This document shows positions 16,286 through 24,211 of a stretch of 33,214 nt of DNA, piece by piece. The stretch comes from Acidimicrobiales bacterium (GTDB lineage: Bacteria; Actinomycetota; Acidimicrobiia; Acidimicrobiales; SHLQ01). The stretch covers positions 1-33,214 of the forward strand of contig SHLQ01000012.1 of the NCBI GenBank assembly GCA_004282895.1. Direction: 5' to 3'. The notes beneath the pieces are model-generated. The model was given only the letters and a program-made list of their open reading frames with translations, made no database searches and had not been told where the DNA came from. Both the position numbers and the translations under genes were made by a program. Position 1 is the first letter of the stretch. Each line of letters starts with the position of its first letter.

Positions 16286-17034
16286 AAGATCATCCCCCCA
16301 TCGAGCGGCATAGCAACGCCGGTGACCCACCCCGCCTCTTCCGCAGCGAAATAGGCGATGGCTGCGGCCACGTCCTCGGGAAGTCCGGTCCGGCCGAGTG
16401 GGACCATGGATTCGACTCTTGCTCGGAGCTCGGGGTCGGCGAAGGAGACCGCGGCGAGCGGAGTCTCGACGATCCCAGGGCATAGACAGTTGACTCGGAT
16501 GCCATCGGCGGCGTACTCGACGGCGGCTGTCTTCGTGAGGCCGACGACCCCGAATTTGGCCGCGTGATACGCGCTACCGGCGATCGGTCCGCCTTTAAGA
16601 CCGGCGATAGATGAGATGTTGATTATGCTCCCGCCGCCCTGTCCGAGCATCGCGGGGATCTCGTACTTCATGGACAACCACACACCAGTGAGGTCGACGT
16701 CGATCACCTTGCGGAAGTACTCCTCGTCCATCTCGTGGGCGCGGACCATCTGGCCGCCGATGCCAGCGTTGTTGACCGCGATGTCGAGCCGGCCGAAGGT
16801 CTCTAGCGTTTCCACGACCATTTGCTCGGTGTCAGCCGAGACCGCCACGTCTCCTTGGACGAAGTGCGCTCGCACACCCGCGTCTTCGAGCACGGTAACG
16901 GCAGTCGCGCCTGGTTCGGCTCGTCGCCCGGTGATGACGACAGCGGCACCCTCGGTACCCAGTCGCAAAGCGGCGTCGAAGCCAATTCCCTCGGTGCCGC
17001 CCGTGATCAGGGCGACCTTTCCTTCATGGCGCAT
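16282..17034 (-). CDS. Short-chain dehydrogenase/reductase (SDR), dehalogenase operon
   Basis: A 250-aa classical SDR. Seen: cofactor motif TGGTEGIGFD (11-20), VNNAGIGG, INISSIAG with the catalytic Ser, and Tyr156-Lys160 in SAYHAAKFG. The C-terminal PLDGGMIL is the usual SDR ending. The Arg pair after beta-2 (TGRRAE) favours NADP. It is the first gene of a three-gene leftward operon (SDR, CMD-like, dehalogenase-like); GGGGAG precedes the ATG. A 28-bp element shared with the DUF3179 gene lies 33-60 bases upstream. Substrate not predictable. Confidence 0.87.
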   Translation of the reverse strand: MRHEGKVALITGGTEGIGFDAALRLGTEGAAVVITGRRAEPGATAVTVLEDAGVRAHFVQGDVAVSADTEQMVVETLETFGRLDIAVNNAGIGGQMVRAHEMDEEYFRKVIDVDLTGVWLSMKYEIPAMLGQGGGSIINISSIAGLKGGPIAGSAYHAAKFGVVGLTKTAAVEYAADGIRVNCLCPGIVETPLAAVSFADPELRARVESMVPLGRTGLPEDVAAAIAYFAAEEAGWVTGVAMPLDGGMIL

Positions 17035-17066
17035 GGCGCTAACTCCCCGTTGGATCGGTCGAACCG

Positions 17067-17094
17067 CACACTAGTAACGATCGTGATGATCAGC
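17067..17094 (-). promoter_or_regulatory. Shared 28-bp promoter/operator element, copy 1
   Basis: CACACTAGTAACGATCGTGATGATCAGC (plus strand) differs at only two bases from 18344-18371. Both copies lie just upstream of a leftward gene, ending 33 and 35 bases before its start codon. On the minus strand the element includes TAGTGT, a possible TANNNT -10 box. The centre ACGATCGT is a perfect 8-bp palindrome that could bind a dimeric regulator. Confidence 0.6.
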
Positions 17095-17136
17095 CAGCTG
17101 TCTGTGGCGCCCCGTGATGTCGCTACGCGCTGGCGA

Positions 17137-18309
17137 TCAGAACTTGTAGAAGGTCGTGTCTCGATGGAACTCGATCCACGACCGCACGAACTGCTGATGG
17201 CACTGAATCGTGCGCAGTTCTTTGCCCTCAAGTGCACCCGCGGTACATCGGCCGAACTTGTCCCAGGACGATTGGGTTTGCACGTCCGTAAATCCGTCGC
17301 CTGCCCTTTCAAACTCAAGCTTCTGTCCGTCGATCGTGCGGTCGTAGGCAAACGGTGAGAATCCCTCCGTATCAGCGAAAACCAGGAGCGGAATGGCTCC
17401 GACTTCGTCATGGATTGGGTCCGACTTCTTCAACTCCTCGAAGTCGTACGCTCGAGCGTGGTCGCCGACTTCAAGACCGAGCACGAGCCGGGGCAGGTCT
17501 TGCATCATCCAGCCGGGGAAGCTGACCTCGTAGTCCAGCATCTTCTCGTGCCAGTGGTACACGTCGATCCACTGCGGGTCGTACTGCAGGACCTTGGAGT
17601 CGGGATACTTATTGAGCCAATTGCCGAGGCTCATATGTTCGTGCGGTACATCGGCAAGTATTCGGCCAGCGAGCGGGCCCTTCACGGCCTCGCCGGTTTC
17701 CTGTCGCCACCACGACCCGGTCTGGTTGTCTTGAAAAACCGCGTTGTAGGTCACTGCGCCGACAAGGAAGAAGTCGAGCGTCGTGCCATCGAGGTCGAGG
17801 TCGTACACACGGGCACTCCGGCACAACCCGCAATAGGTGAACCACATCGGGCGACCGCCGACCTCATCGGGAACCTGGTGGTGATGGTCGATGACGGTCG
17901 CTGGGATCGCTTTCTGCTCGCCGTTGTGGTCAACACCAACGACCTGCACCGAGAGATCGATGGTGTTCTCGGCTGCGGTCACGAAAAGTCTGCTTTCGAG
18001 CTTCGGGAACTTGAGCCGGCCCACCCAGAACCGGTTGAACAGCCAATAGATCCCGAACCAAAGGGCGAGAAGGCAAATGCTCAGAATAATTAGGCCCGGC
18101 CGGTCGCCCAAGGGCACCTGGGCACCCACCACAATCAGCGCCACGGCGAGGACGATTCGAATTCTGGCGATGTTCGACCACATGAAGTAGGCCAGGTCCA
18201 TCTGACGCGAGAACCCCTGAAGCACCGGCGGGGTGCCGTTGGCGCTCAAACCCTTCGTCAACTCGGCGACGATCAGCACGGCGAGCAGAACAACGAAGAG
18301 TGAAGTCAC
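17137..18309 (-). CDS. DUF3179 domain membrane-anchored protein
   Basis: A 390-aa protein with three hydrophobic segments (about 3-17, 48-65 and 73-91) and a soluble C-terminal domain (about 100-390). The soluble part is DUF3179: DEVGGRPMWFTYCGLCRSAR (with a CxxC pair) then VYDLDLDG, VTYNAVFQDNQTGSWWRQ and TGEAVKGPLAGRIL. The domain is widespread but its function is unknown to me; the CxxC may be redox-active or bind metal. The start is a GTG at 18309. It shares its upstream 28-bp element with the SDR gene, so the two transcription units are probably co-regulated. It is divergent from the aldolase-like gene. Confidence 0.82.
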   Translation of the reverse strand: MTSLFVVLLAVLIVAELTKGLSANGTPPVLQGFSRQMDLAYFMWSNIARIRIVLAVALIVVGAQVPLGDRPGLIILSICLLALWFGIYWLFNRFWVGRLKFPKLESRLFVTAAENTIDLSVQVVGVDHNGEQKAIPATVIDHHHQVPDEVGGRPMWFTYCGLCRSARVYDLDLDGTTLDFFLVGAVTYNAVFQDNQTGSWWRQETGEAVKGPLAGRILADVPHEHMSLGNWLNKYPDSKVLQYDPQWIDVYHWHEKMLDYEVSFPGWMMQDLPRLVLGLEVGDHARAYDFEELKKSDPIHDEVGAIPLLVFADTEGFSPFAYDRTIDGQKLEFERAGDGFTDVQTQSSWDKFGRCTAGALEGKELRTIQCHQQFVRSWIEFHRDTTFYKF

Positions 18310-18343
18310 GATCTACCCCGAGACGGCGAGAGGATACCTCGCA

Positions 18344-18371
18344 CACACTAGTAACGATCGTGACGACCAGC
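18344..18371 (-). promoter_or_regulatory. Shared 28-bp promoter/operator element, copy 2 (divergent region)
   Basis: CACACTAGTAACGATCGTGACGACCAGC matches 17067-17094 at 26 of 28 bases. It lies in the 74-bp region between the leftward DUF3179 gene and the rightward aldolase-like operon, so it may regulate both. The conserved position relative to the leftward gene suggests that gene is the primary target. Confidence 0.6.
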
Positions 18372-18383
18372 TAGAAATGATCC

Positions 18384-19370
18384 ATGAAGACTCTCGATGC
18401 GAAGCTTGCCGCCCTCAAAGAACAGCCAGGCGGCAACGATTTCATCATCTGCTACGCCGCTGACCCGGACATGGGCGGCGGCCTCCGTCCCACGATCGGC
18501 GCCGGCACCATTCCTGACCGCTGGCGTGACGAGATGGCGGAAATCACCGAGAAGGGTGACATCGACATTCTCCTCGCCTCGGTGTCGACCATGGACGTCC
18601 TTGCTCGCGAGCGTGGGGTCTTCCTCGACTCTCCGGTTACCCCGGCGATTCGCGCCAACGACACGAGCGATATTTGGATGGTCCGAGGTGGCACGTATTC
18701 GTCGCATCCGAGCCGCCCCTTTGCCACCACGACGGTGAAAGAGGCCATGTACGGCACGCTTCACCCAGACCCCGATCAAGCGATCGATGTGCCGCTCGGA
18801 CTGTGGTCGATCACCTTCAACAACGACCTCGAGGCCGATGAGCGCTCGCTCTTGCGCTACCGCGACTTCCGAGCTGAGGCGGCGGCAGAAGGCTTCCGGC
18901 ACTTCGTCGAGGTCTTCAATCCCAACGTTGCTGACCCTGGCATTCAGGGTCCAGTTGGCGACTACGTCAACGACTGCATCGCCCGGATGCTGGCCGGCGT
19001 GCCACGGGCGAGCCGACCCGAGTTCTTGAAGGTGGGCTACAACGGGCCCCAGGCGTTGGAGGATCTTTCGGCCGGCCTGGACGTGACCGTGGGGGTGCTC
19101 GGCGGTCCACCAAGCACGTCGAACGATTCGTTTACCTTCATCCGCGACGTCAAGAAGTACGGCGGCCGCGTTGCCTTGTTCGGACGTCGCATCAAGGTCT
19201 CCGATTCCCCGATCATCTTCACGGAACTGCTGCGTCGCGTAGCCGAGAGCGAACTGAACCCAGAAGAAGCCACACGCGAATACCACGGCCGACTGGCCGA
19301 CGCCGGAATCACCCCATCCCGTTCGCTCGAAGATGACCTCGTCATCGAAACGCCGGAACTCCTCCTCTAA
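18384..19370 (+). CDS. Class I aldolase-like (DeoC/FbaB/LacD-type) TIM-barrel protein
   Basis: A 328-aa protein with no firm family name. Its C-terminal half follows the Schiff-base aldolase pattern. FLKVGYNGPQAL (214-225) places Lys216 where the imine lysine should be. VGVLGGPPSTSNDSFTFI then resembles the phosphate-binding Gly-rich loop, and GGRVALFGRRI the last barrel strand (Ga-G-GRni). DILLASVSTMDVLARERGVF in the N-terminal half fits the opposite side of the barrel. It is followed by a polyol dehydrogenase and a sugar kinase with a TAATG overlap, consistent with cleavage of a phosphorylated ketose. The catalytic role is inferred; it might be an isomerase or a non-catalytic homologue. Confidence 0.6.
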   Translation: MKTLDAKLAALKEQPGGNDFIICYAADPDMGGGLRPTIGAGTIPDRWRDEMAEITEKGDIDILLASVSTMDVLARERGVFLDSPVTPAIRANDTSDIWMVRGGTYSSHPSRPFATTTVKEAMYGTLHPDPDQAIDVPLGLWSITFNNDLEADERSLLRYRDFRAEAAAEGFRHFVEVFNPNVADPGIQGPVGDYVNDCIARMLAGVPRASRPEFLKVGYNGPQALEDLSAGLDVTVGVLGGPPSTSNDSFTFIRDVKKYGGRVALFGRRIKVSDSPIIFTELLRRVAESELNPEEATREYHGRLADAGITPSRSLEDDLVIETPELLL

Positions 19371-20467
19371 TGGAGCAACTCGACCATCTGCCGGGCTCGA
19401 TGGAGTGCGTGATCTGTCACGGTCCGCACGACTACCGCCACGAAGAGAAGGCCGTTCCCACCGCAGGCCCCGGCGAAGTGCTGCTGAAAGTCCACAGCGC
19501 CGGTCTCTGCGCCAGCGACGTGGCTTGCTACAAAGGCGCCTTCGGCTATTGGCCCGGTGATGGCATGCCTGGTTTCGTGCAGCCACCCGTCGTGCCCGGG
19601 CATGAGTTCGTTGGCACCGTCGTGGGCCTCGGCGAGGGCGCGGCCGAGAAGCATGGCCTGGCCCTTGGCGACACGGCCGTGAGCGAGCAGATCACCCCAT
19701 GCTGGAACTGCCGGTTCTGCAACCGCGGGCACTATCACATGTGTCAGAACACCGAGATATACGGCTTTCGCCAGCTCGCCCAGGGTGCGATGGCCGAGTA
19801 CATGGTGTTCCCGAAGAACGCGATCAACCACAAAGTTCCCGAGTCGGTCTCGATCGATCACGCCGTGTTCATCGAACCTCTGGCGTGTGCAATCCACGCC
19901 GTTGACCGCGGCAACATCCAGGAGGGCGACACGGTCGTTGTCGCCGGGTGTGGCCCGATCGGGCTAGGCATGATCGCTGCTGCCAAGGCGAAAAGCCCGG
20001 GATTGCTCGTCGCCACCGACCTACATGAGGATCGCCTCGACCTCGCGCGTGCATGTGGCGCCGACCTCACCCTCAACCCTGGGCAGGTCGATGTCATCGA
20101 CGAGGTCCGCGATCTCACCGAGGGGTACGGCTGCGATGTCTTCCTCGAAGCATCCGGTCATCCGGCGGCGGTCGACCAGGGTCTTCGCATGATCCGTAAA
20201 CTCGGCACCTTCGTCGTCTTCGGAGTCTTCAAAGAGAAGGTCACGACCGAGTGGTCGATCATTGGCGATCGCAAGGAACTCGATGTGCTCGGCGCTCACC
20301 TCGGGCCCAACACCTACCCGCGGGCAATGGAGCTCATCGGATCCGGCGCCCTGCCCATGGATCGCATCATCACCCACCGATTGCCGTTCTCACAGATCGA
20401 CACGGCACTCGACCTCACCGCCGGTGGAGCTGAGTCGGTCAAAGTGACGCTCGCCCCGGGCCTCTAG
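19370..20467 (+). CDS. Zinc-dependent polyol dehydrogenase (erythritol/L-threitol dehydrogenase-like)
   Basis: A 365-aa medium-chain dehydrogenase. Catalytic-zinc residues are in GLCASDVACYKG, PGHEFVGTVVG and IEPLACAIHAV. The structural-zinc Cys cluster is PCWNCRFCNRGHYHMC. The NAD motif is VVVAGCGPIGLGM. The block WSIIGDRKELDVLGAHLGP is strongly reminiscent of mycobacterial EltD erythritol/L-threitol dehydrogenase, from memory. It should oxidise a polyol to a ketose for the kinase encoded next. The ATG at 19370 overlaps the upstream stop, and its stop shares a base with the kinase GTG. Exact polyol unknown. Confidence 0.82.
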   Translation: MEQLDHLPGSMECVICHGPHDYRHEEKAVPTAGPGEVLLKVHSAGLCASDVACYKGAFGYWPGDGMPGFVQPPVVPGHEFVGTVVGLGEGAAEKHGLALGDTAVSEQITPCWNCRFCNRGHYHMCQNTEIYGFRQLAQGAMAEYMVFPKNAINHKVPESVSIDHAVFIEPLACAIHAVDRGNIQEGDTVVVAGCGPIGLGMIAAAKAKSPGLLVATDLHEDRLDLARACGADLTLNPGQVDVIDEVRDLTEGYGCDVFLEASGHPAAVDQGLRMIRKLGTFVVFGVFKEKVTTEWSIIGDRKELDVLGAHLGPNTYPRAMELIGSGALPMDRIITHRLPFSQIDTALDLTAGGAESVKVTLAPGL

Positions 20468-21696
20468 TGGCCGAGGCGTTCATTGGTCTCGACCTCGGCA
20501 CGACTGGGGTAAAGGCTGTTGCCTTCGATTCCGACGACCGTCAGCTCGCGTTGTCTACGGTCCCAACGCCCACGCACCCCACGACAGCAGGTGGCGCAGA
20601 GTATGACGCCGACGAACTTTGGGCAGCAGCGTGTGAGGTGCTCCGGGCGGTCGCCGAAGAGCTTGCCGCAAGCGGCCACTGGATCGAGTCGGTCGCGACA
20701 GCATCGATGGCGGAAGCTGGCGTTCTGCTCGACGGCAAGGGCAGGCCCGTCGCTCCGATCATCGCGTGGTTCGATAAGCGCACCGAGCCACAGCTCGAAT
20801 GGTGGCGCGAAGTGGTCGGGGCCGAGCGCACGCTTGCGATAGCGGCAACGCCACCGCGAGCGGTGTTCGGCGGAGCCAAGATGCTGTGGACCCGCGAAAA
20901 GACCCCCGACGCATGGCAGGCCGGACGTCACTGGCTCAACATGGCCGACTGGGCAGCGTTCCGTCTGACCGGGACCATGGCGACGGACTATTCGCTCGCC
21001 TCTCGCACGATGTTGCTCGACCTCCGAGCCCGACAGTGGTCTGACGAATTGCTCGATGCATCCGGACTTGATCGCTCGCGACTCGCTCCGTTGATTCAAT
21101 CGGGTGAACGCGTCGGGCAAGTCACCGCGACAGCGTCGGCCGAATCGGGGCTCCCCACCGGCATTCCCGTTGGTGCGGGTGGTCAGGACGACATCTGCGC
21201 GGCGCTCGCCCTTGGTGTTACCGAGCCGGGCATGATGGTCGACTCGATGGGAACCGCAGAGGCGTTTGTCTTGGTGATCGACGGTGTGGATGAGTCCGGG
21301 CGCATCGGCGCCGCGGGAGTCGGGCAGGGGGCCCACGTCGAACCGGGTCGCAATTACGCAATGACCGGGCTCGCTCCCGGAGTCGGCCGCATCGACGATG
21401 CCCGACGAAATCTGGGGCTCAGCTGGAATGAGTTCCTCGTCACTCCCGCAGCTGACGAGGTAATCGAGTCAGTAGCCGTCGACGGTCAGGAGCGGATCGA
21501 TTTGCTACTGAGTGCTGCCGGCATCAGCGACGTTCACCACATCGCAACCGGCGGGGGAAGTCGCAACGAGCGCCTCATCGAACGAAAGCAAGCGCTGGGT
21601 GGCCGGGCAATTCACGTAGCCGACGAGACCGAAGCAGCCGCCCTCGGTGCGGCCATCCTGGGTCGACGGGCATTGGAGGGGTTCAATGGGAAGTAG
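20467..21696 (+). CDS. FGGY-family carbohydrate kinase
   Basis: A 409-aa kinase of the actin-like ASKHA fold. Seen: the N-terminal phosphate loop FIGLDLGTTGVKAVAFD, ASMAEAGVLLDGKGRPVAPI, IAWFDKRTE, GAGGQDDICAALALG with the catalytic-base region, and ATGGGSRNERLIERKQALGG for ATP binding. Most FGGY kinases are about 480-520 aa, so this one is short, with a reduced central region. The start is the GTG at 20467 overlapping the dehydrogenase stop (TAGTG). It would phosphorylate a ketose made by the upstream dehydrogenase. The sugar cannot be named; erythrulose, xylulose or a similar sugar are options. Confidence 0.85.
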   Translation: MAEAFIGLDLGTTGVKAVAFDSDDRQLALSTVPTPTHPTTAGGAEYDADELWAAACEVLRAVAEELAASGHWIESVATASMAEAGVLLDGKGRPVAPIIAWFDKRTEPQLEWWREVVGAERTLAIAATPPRAVFGGAKMLWTREKTPDAWQAGRHWLNMADWAAFRLTGTMATDYSLASRTMLLDLRARQWSDELLDASGLDRSRLAPLIQSGERVGQVTATASAESGLPTGIPVGAGGQDDICAALALGVTEPGMMVDSMGTAEAFVLVIDGVDESGRIGAAGVGQGAHVEPGRNYAMTGLAPGVGRIDDARRNLGLSWNEFLVTPAADEVIESVAVDGQERIDLLLSAAGISDVHHIATGGGSRNERLIERKQALGGRAIHVADETEAAALGAAILGRRALEGFNGK

Positions 21697-22975
21697 CCGC
21701 GAAGCATCCAACGGCCACGGTTCGACGGCACCATCGCCGAGTAGGGTCAGAATAGTGACCGACGCCGATTCAACGCCGTGGCTGGACGGGCTTCCCGAGG
21801 GTGCCGATCCGGAACAGTACGAGGCCGGCGAATGCCCGTGGGAGAAATTTGCTCGTGCGACGCACGACACCTGGGGCCATCGTCTCAACGACGTACTCGT
21901 TGTCTCCGAACACGCGACGATGAAGGGAATTCTCTCGGATCGCCGCTTTCAGCAGGGAATGCACGCCCGGATCAGACGCCAGGCTCCGGATCTCGATCCC
22001 CGATTTGTCGAGCGGCGCCGAGACGCCCTTCTCGGCCGTGAGGGACCCGATCACATCCGGATGCGTCGCATCGCATCCAAATCGGCGTTCACGCCGAAGG
22101 CCGCGAATCGGCATCGGCCTCTCATGCAACAGGTCATGAACGACCTCGCTGACCGCATCCCCGATGATGGCATATACGACGCAGTCCAGCTCGTGCACGA
22201 CTATCCGAGCACGGTCATCGCCCAAGTTCTCGGAAGCAGGCCTGACGAGGTGACCGCGTTCTCGTCGACGGTCGGCACCATCTTCGATGCCCAACGGGGT
22301 ATCCCTGAGGCCGTGCCGAAAGCCTGGGACGCAATCGTTCAGCTGGACGCTCACATTCTCGACCTGGTGGAACGCAAGCGCGAACAGCCGGGCGAGGACC
22401 TGATCACCGACCTGTTGCGGGCAGAGTCCGAGGACGGCGTGCTCAGCACACAAGAAGTGCATGACATCGCCGTTGCCGTCGTCATGGCAGGCACCGAGAC
22501 GACCCGCAACGCACTGACCCGGGGGCTTCAGTTGCTCGCGGAACGGCCGGACATCTGGCAGCAGCTCGTCGACGACGATCACCTCTCGGCCGCCGTCGAG
22601 GAGATCCTGCGATTCGCTCCCCTTGCACCTCTGCGGCGGGTGCCTTCGGAGGACCTTCCGGTCCACGATCTACTGGTTCCTGAGGGCGAGGTCATCGTGC
22701 TCGACCTGGGCGCAGCCAATCGAGACCCGGAGGCCTTCGATGATCCGGACACGTTTCGAATCGACCGAGCGGGATCGTCAAAGCACTTCACTCTTGGTCA
22801 CGGCCACAAGTACTGCCTCGGCGCAAACTTGGCCAAAGCCGAAATGGTGGAAGCGCTTCGGGTACTAGTTGGCCGTTTCCCGAGGCTCGAGGTAGCCGAA
22901 CCGCCGGTCTGGTCCTCCAAGGGTCAACCCCGGGGACAACGGGTCGTGTTGCGATTCAGCAGCATGCAAGGCTGA
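21686..22975 (+). CDS. Cytochrome P450 (sugar/polyol operon copy)
   Basis: A 429-aa soluble P450. Seen: I-helix VVMAGTETTRNAL, ExxR in EEILRFAPLAPLRRV, and the heme loop FTLGHGHKYCLGANLAKAE with axial Cys377. The ATG at 21686 overlaps the kinase end by 11 bases and has GGAGGGG 5 nt upstream; a later GTG at 21755 would remove a low-complexity 23-residue lead and is the alternative. A P450 inside a polyol dehydrogenase-kinase operon is unusual. One known precedent is O-demethylation of methylated sugars by marine bacterial P450s. No redox partner gene is nearby. It is clearly different from the P450 of the lig operon. Confidence 0.88.
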   Translation: MGSSREASNGHGSTAPSPSRVRIVTDADSTPWLDGLPEGADPEQYEAGECPWEKFARATHDTWGHRLNDVLVVSEHATMKGILSDRRFQQGMHARIRRQAPDLDPRFVERRRDALLGREGPDHIRMRRIASKSAFTPKAANRHRPLMQQVMNDLADRIPDDGIYDAVQLVHDYPSTVIAQVLGSRPDEVTAFSSTVGTIFDAQRGIPEAVPKAWDAIVQLDAHILDLVERKREQPGEDLITDLLRAESEDGVLSTQEVHDIAVAVVMAGTETTRNALTRGLQLLAERPDIWQQLVDDDHLSAAVEEILRFAPLAPLRRVPSEDLPVHDLLVPEGEVIVLDLGAANRDPEAFDDPDTFRIDRAGSSKHFTLGHGHKYCLGANLAKAEMVEALRVLVGRFPRLEVAEPPVWSSKGQPRGQRVVLRFSSMQG

Positions 22976-22978
22976 CGC

Positions 22979-23680
22979 ATGGACGAACCACTGCCTTCGG
23001 CGGTCTTGGCCGCGCTGCGAACCATTGACACTCCAACCGTCTGCAACGCATTGGAGATCGTCGCGCCTGACCGTCGCGGCTTCGGATACACCACCGCTCC
23101 CTTCTTCTGCGCCGATCGAACACTCGAGCCGATGGTCGGCTACGCGCGGACGGGCACGGTTCGCGCCCAAACGCCACCAAACCTTGACCCAGATGCGGCG
23201 GCGCGGCTTCGCCTTGGGTACTACGACCACATCGGTGAAGGGCCGGGTCCGACGATCACGGTGATCCAGGACCTCGACGAAATAGTCGGGTACGGCGCAT
23301 GGTGGGGCGAGGTGAACACCAACATCCACAAGGGGCTCGGGTCCCTCGGTGTCATCACTGATGGCAGCGTCCGTGATCTCGACGACGCCGCGGCGGGGTT
23401 CCAGATGCTCGCCGGCATGGTGAACCCCTCCCACGCCTGGATCAGGATCGAGGAATATGGCATTCCCGTCACTGTCCACGGCATGCGAGTCGAGCCGGGC
23501 GACCTCATCCACGCCGACCAGCACGGAGCCGTCGTGGTCCCGTTGGACGCTGCGCCCGACATCCCCGATGCGGCCGCCGAGCTGGCCGCCAAAGAGCAGG
23601 TACTGATCACCGCCAGCCAACAGCCCGGCTTCACATCTGCTCAGCTCTACGAGCTCTTGGGCATCGAGCCTGGTCACTGA
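22979..23680 (+). CDS. RraA-like aldolase/lyase-family protein
   Basis: A 233-aa protein of the RraA/HMG-aldolase fold (often misnamed demethylmenaquinone methyltransferase). The core GYGAWWGEVNTNIHKGLGS then LGVITDGSVRDLDD keeps the family Arg132-Asp133 pair. However, the residue matching Asp102 of LigK-type aldolases is Glu111 (WWGE). The ending MRVEPGDLIHADQHGAVVVP is typical. It starts three bases after the P450 stop and closes the operon. It may cleave a hydroxy-keto acid made by this pathway. It is too different from the LigK of this window to be a duplicate, and its substrate is unknown. Confidence 0.83.
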   Translation: MDEPLPSAVLAALRTIDTPTVCNALEIVAPDRRGFGYTTAPFFCADRTLEPMVGYARTGTVRAQTPPNLDPDAAARLRLGYYDHIGEGPGPTITVIQDLDEIVGYGAWWGEVNTNIHKGLGSLGVITDGSVRDLDDAAAGFQMLAGMVNPSHAWIRIEEYGIPVTVHGMRVEPGDLIHADQHGAVVVPLDAAPDIPDAAAELAAKEQVLITASQQPGFTSAQLYELLGIEPGH

Positions 23681-23710
23681 ATACCGGCACGGCGATCCCG
23701 TCCCAATCAA

Positions 23711-23719
23711 CAATCATTG
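23711..23719. promoter_or_regulatory. Candidate FurA operator core upstream of furA-katG
   Basis: CAATCATTG is a perfect 4-1-4 palindrome in an AT-rich patch (about 23705-23729) that stands out in this GC-rich DNA and runs into the -35 box. Mycobacterial FurA represses its own operon from an AT-rich site in this position, so the placement fits. The consensus match is weak. Confidence 0.4.
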
Positions 23720-23723
23720 GTAA

Positions 23724-23752
23724 TTGACACTCCCGGTCGACATTACTAGGTT
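23724..23752 (+). promoter_or_regulatory. furA-katG promoter, leaderless
   Basis: TTGACA (23724-23729), a 17-nt spacer and TAGGTT (23747-23752) make a near-ideal housekeeping promoter. The ATG at 23760 begins 7 nt after the -10 box, so transcription should begin at the start codon. This also argues against the track's TTG start at 23724, which lies in the -35 box. Confidence 0.7.
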
Positions 23753-23759
23753 TCCGAGT

Positions 23760-24191
23760 ATGCGGAGCCCTGTGGAGTTGACCGACTCATTTCGAGATCG
23801 CGGTCTACGTATCACCCCTCAACGGGTCGCCGTATTCGAGGCCTTGCACGAAAGCATGGGGCACCCCACAGCGGAAACGATCTATCAGACCGTGGCCGCC
23901 GACATGCCGTCGATCTCGTTGAAGACCGTCTACCAAACGCTCAACGACCTGACCGACATGGGAGAGATCCGCCGCCTCGACCTGGGCTCGACCGCGACGC
24001 GGTTCGATCCCAACCTTGAAGACCATCATCACCTCGTGTGCGACTGCTGCGGCGTGATGATTGACACCTACCTCGACGCGTCGCGCATCGAGCTCGGTGA
24101 GCTTGAAGGCTTTCGCCCAACCGGAACGAGTGTTTTCGTTTCCGGTTTGTGCGAGGCTTGCGCGACCTCGACCAGTCCAGAAAACCCTTAA
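23760..24191 (+). CDS. furA: FurA-type peroxide/iron-responsive repressor
   Basis: A 143-aa Fur-family repressor. The winged-helix domain covers about 5-80 ([33 protein letters not shown]). The dimerisation domain has the metal motif [15 protein letters not shown] and a second CxxC in GLCEACAT, so both structural-zinc Cys pairs are present. It lies 20 bases before katG, the arrangement in which mycobacterial FurA represses katG and is relieved by peroxide. The start ATG at 23760 is chosen from the leaderless promoter and normal length; the track's 155-aa version starts from a TTG. Confidence 0.88.
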   Translation: MRSPVELTDSFRDRGLRITPQRVAVFEALHESMGHPTAETIYQTVAADMPSISLKTVYQTLNDLTDMGEIRRLDLGSTATRFDPNLEDHHHLVCDCCGVMIDTYLDASRIELGELEGFRPTGTSVFVSGLCEACATSTSPENP

Positions 24192-24211
24192 CCAACGGAG
24201 AAGCAAGCACC

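Noticed and set aside
24118-24147. AACCGGAA ... TTTCCGGTT inverted repeat
   Set aside because: It lies inside the furA coding region with conserved protein sequence and a long loop; probably chance.
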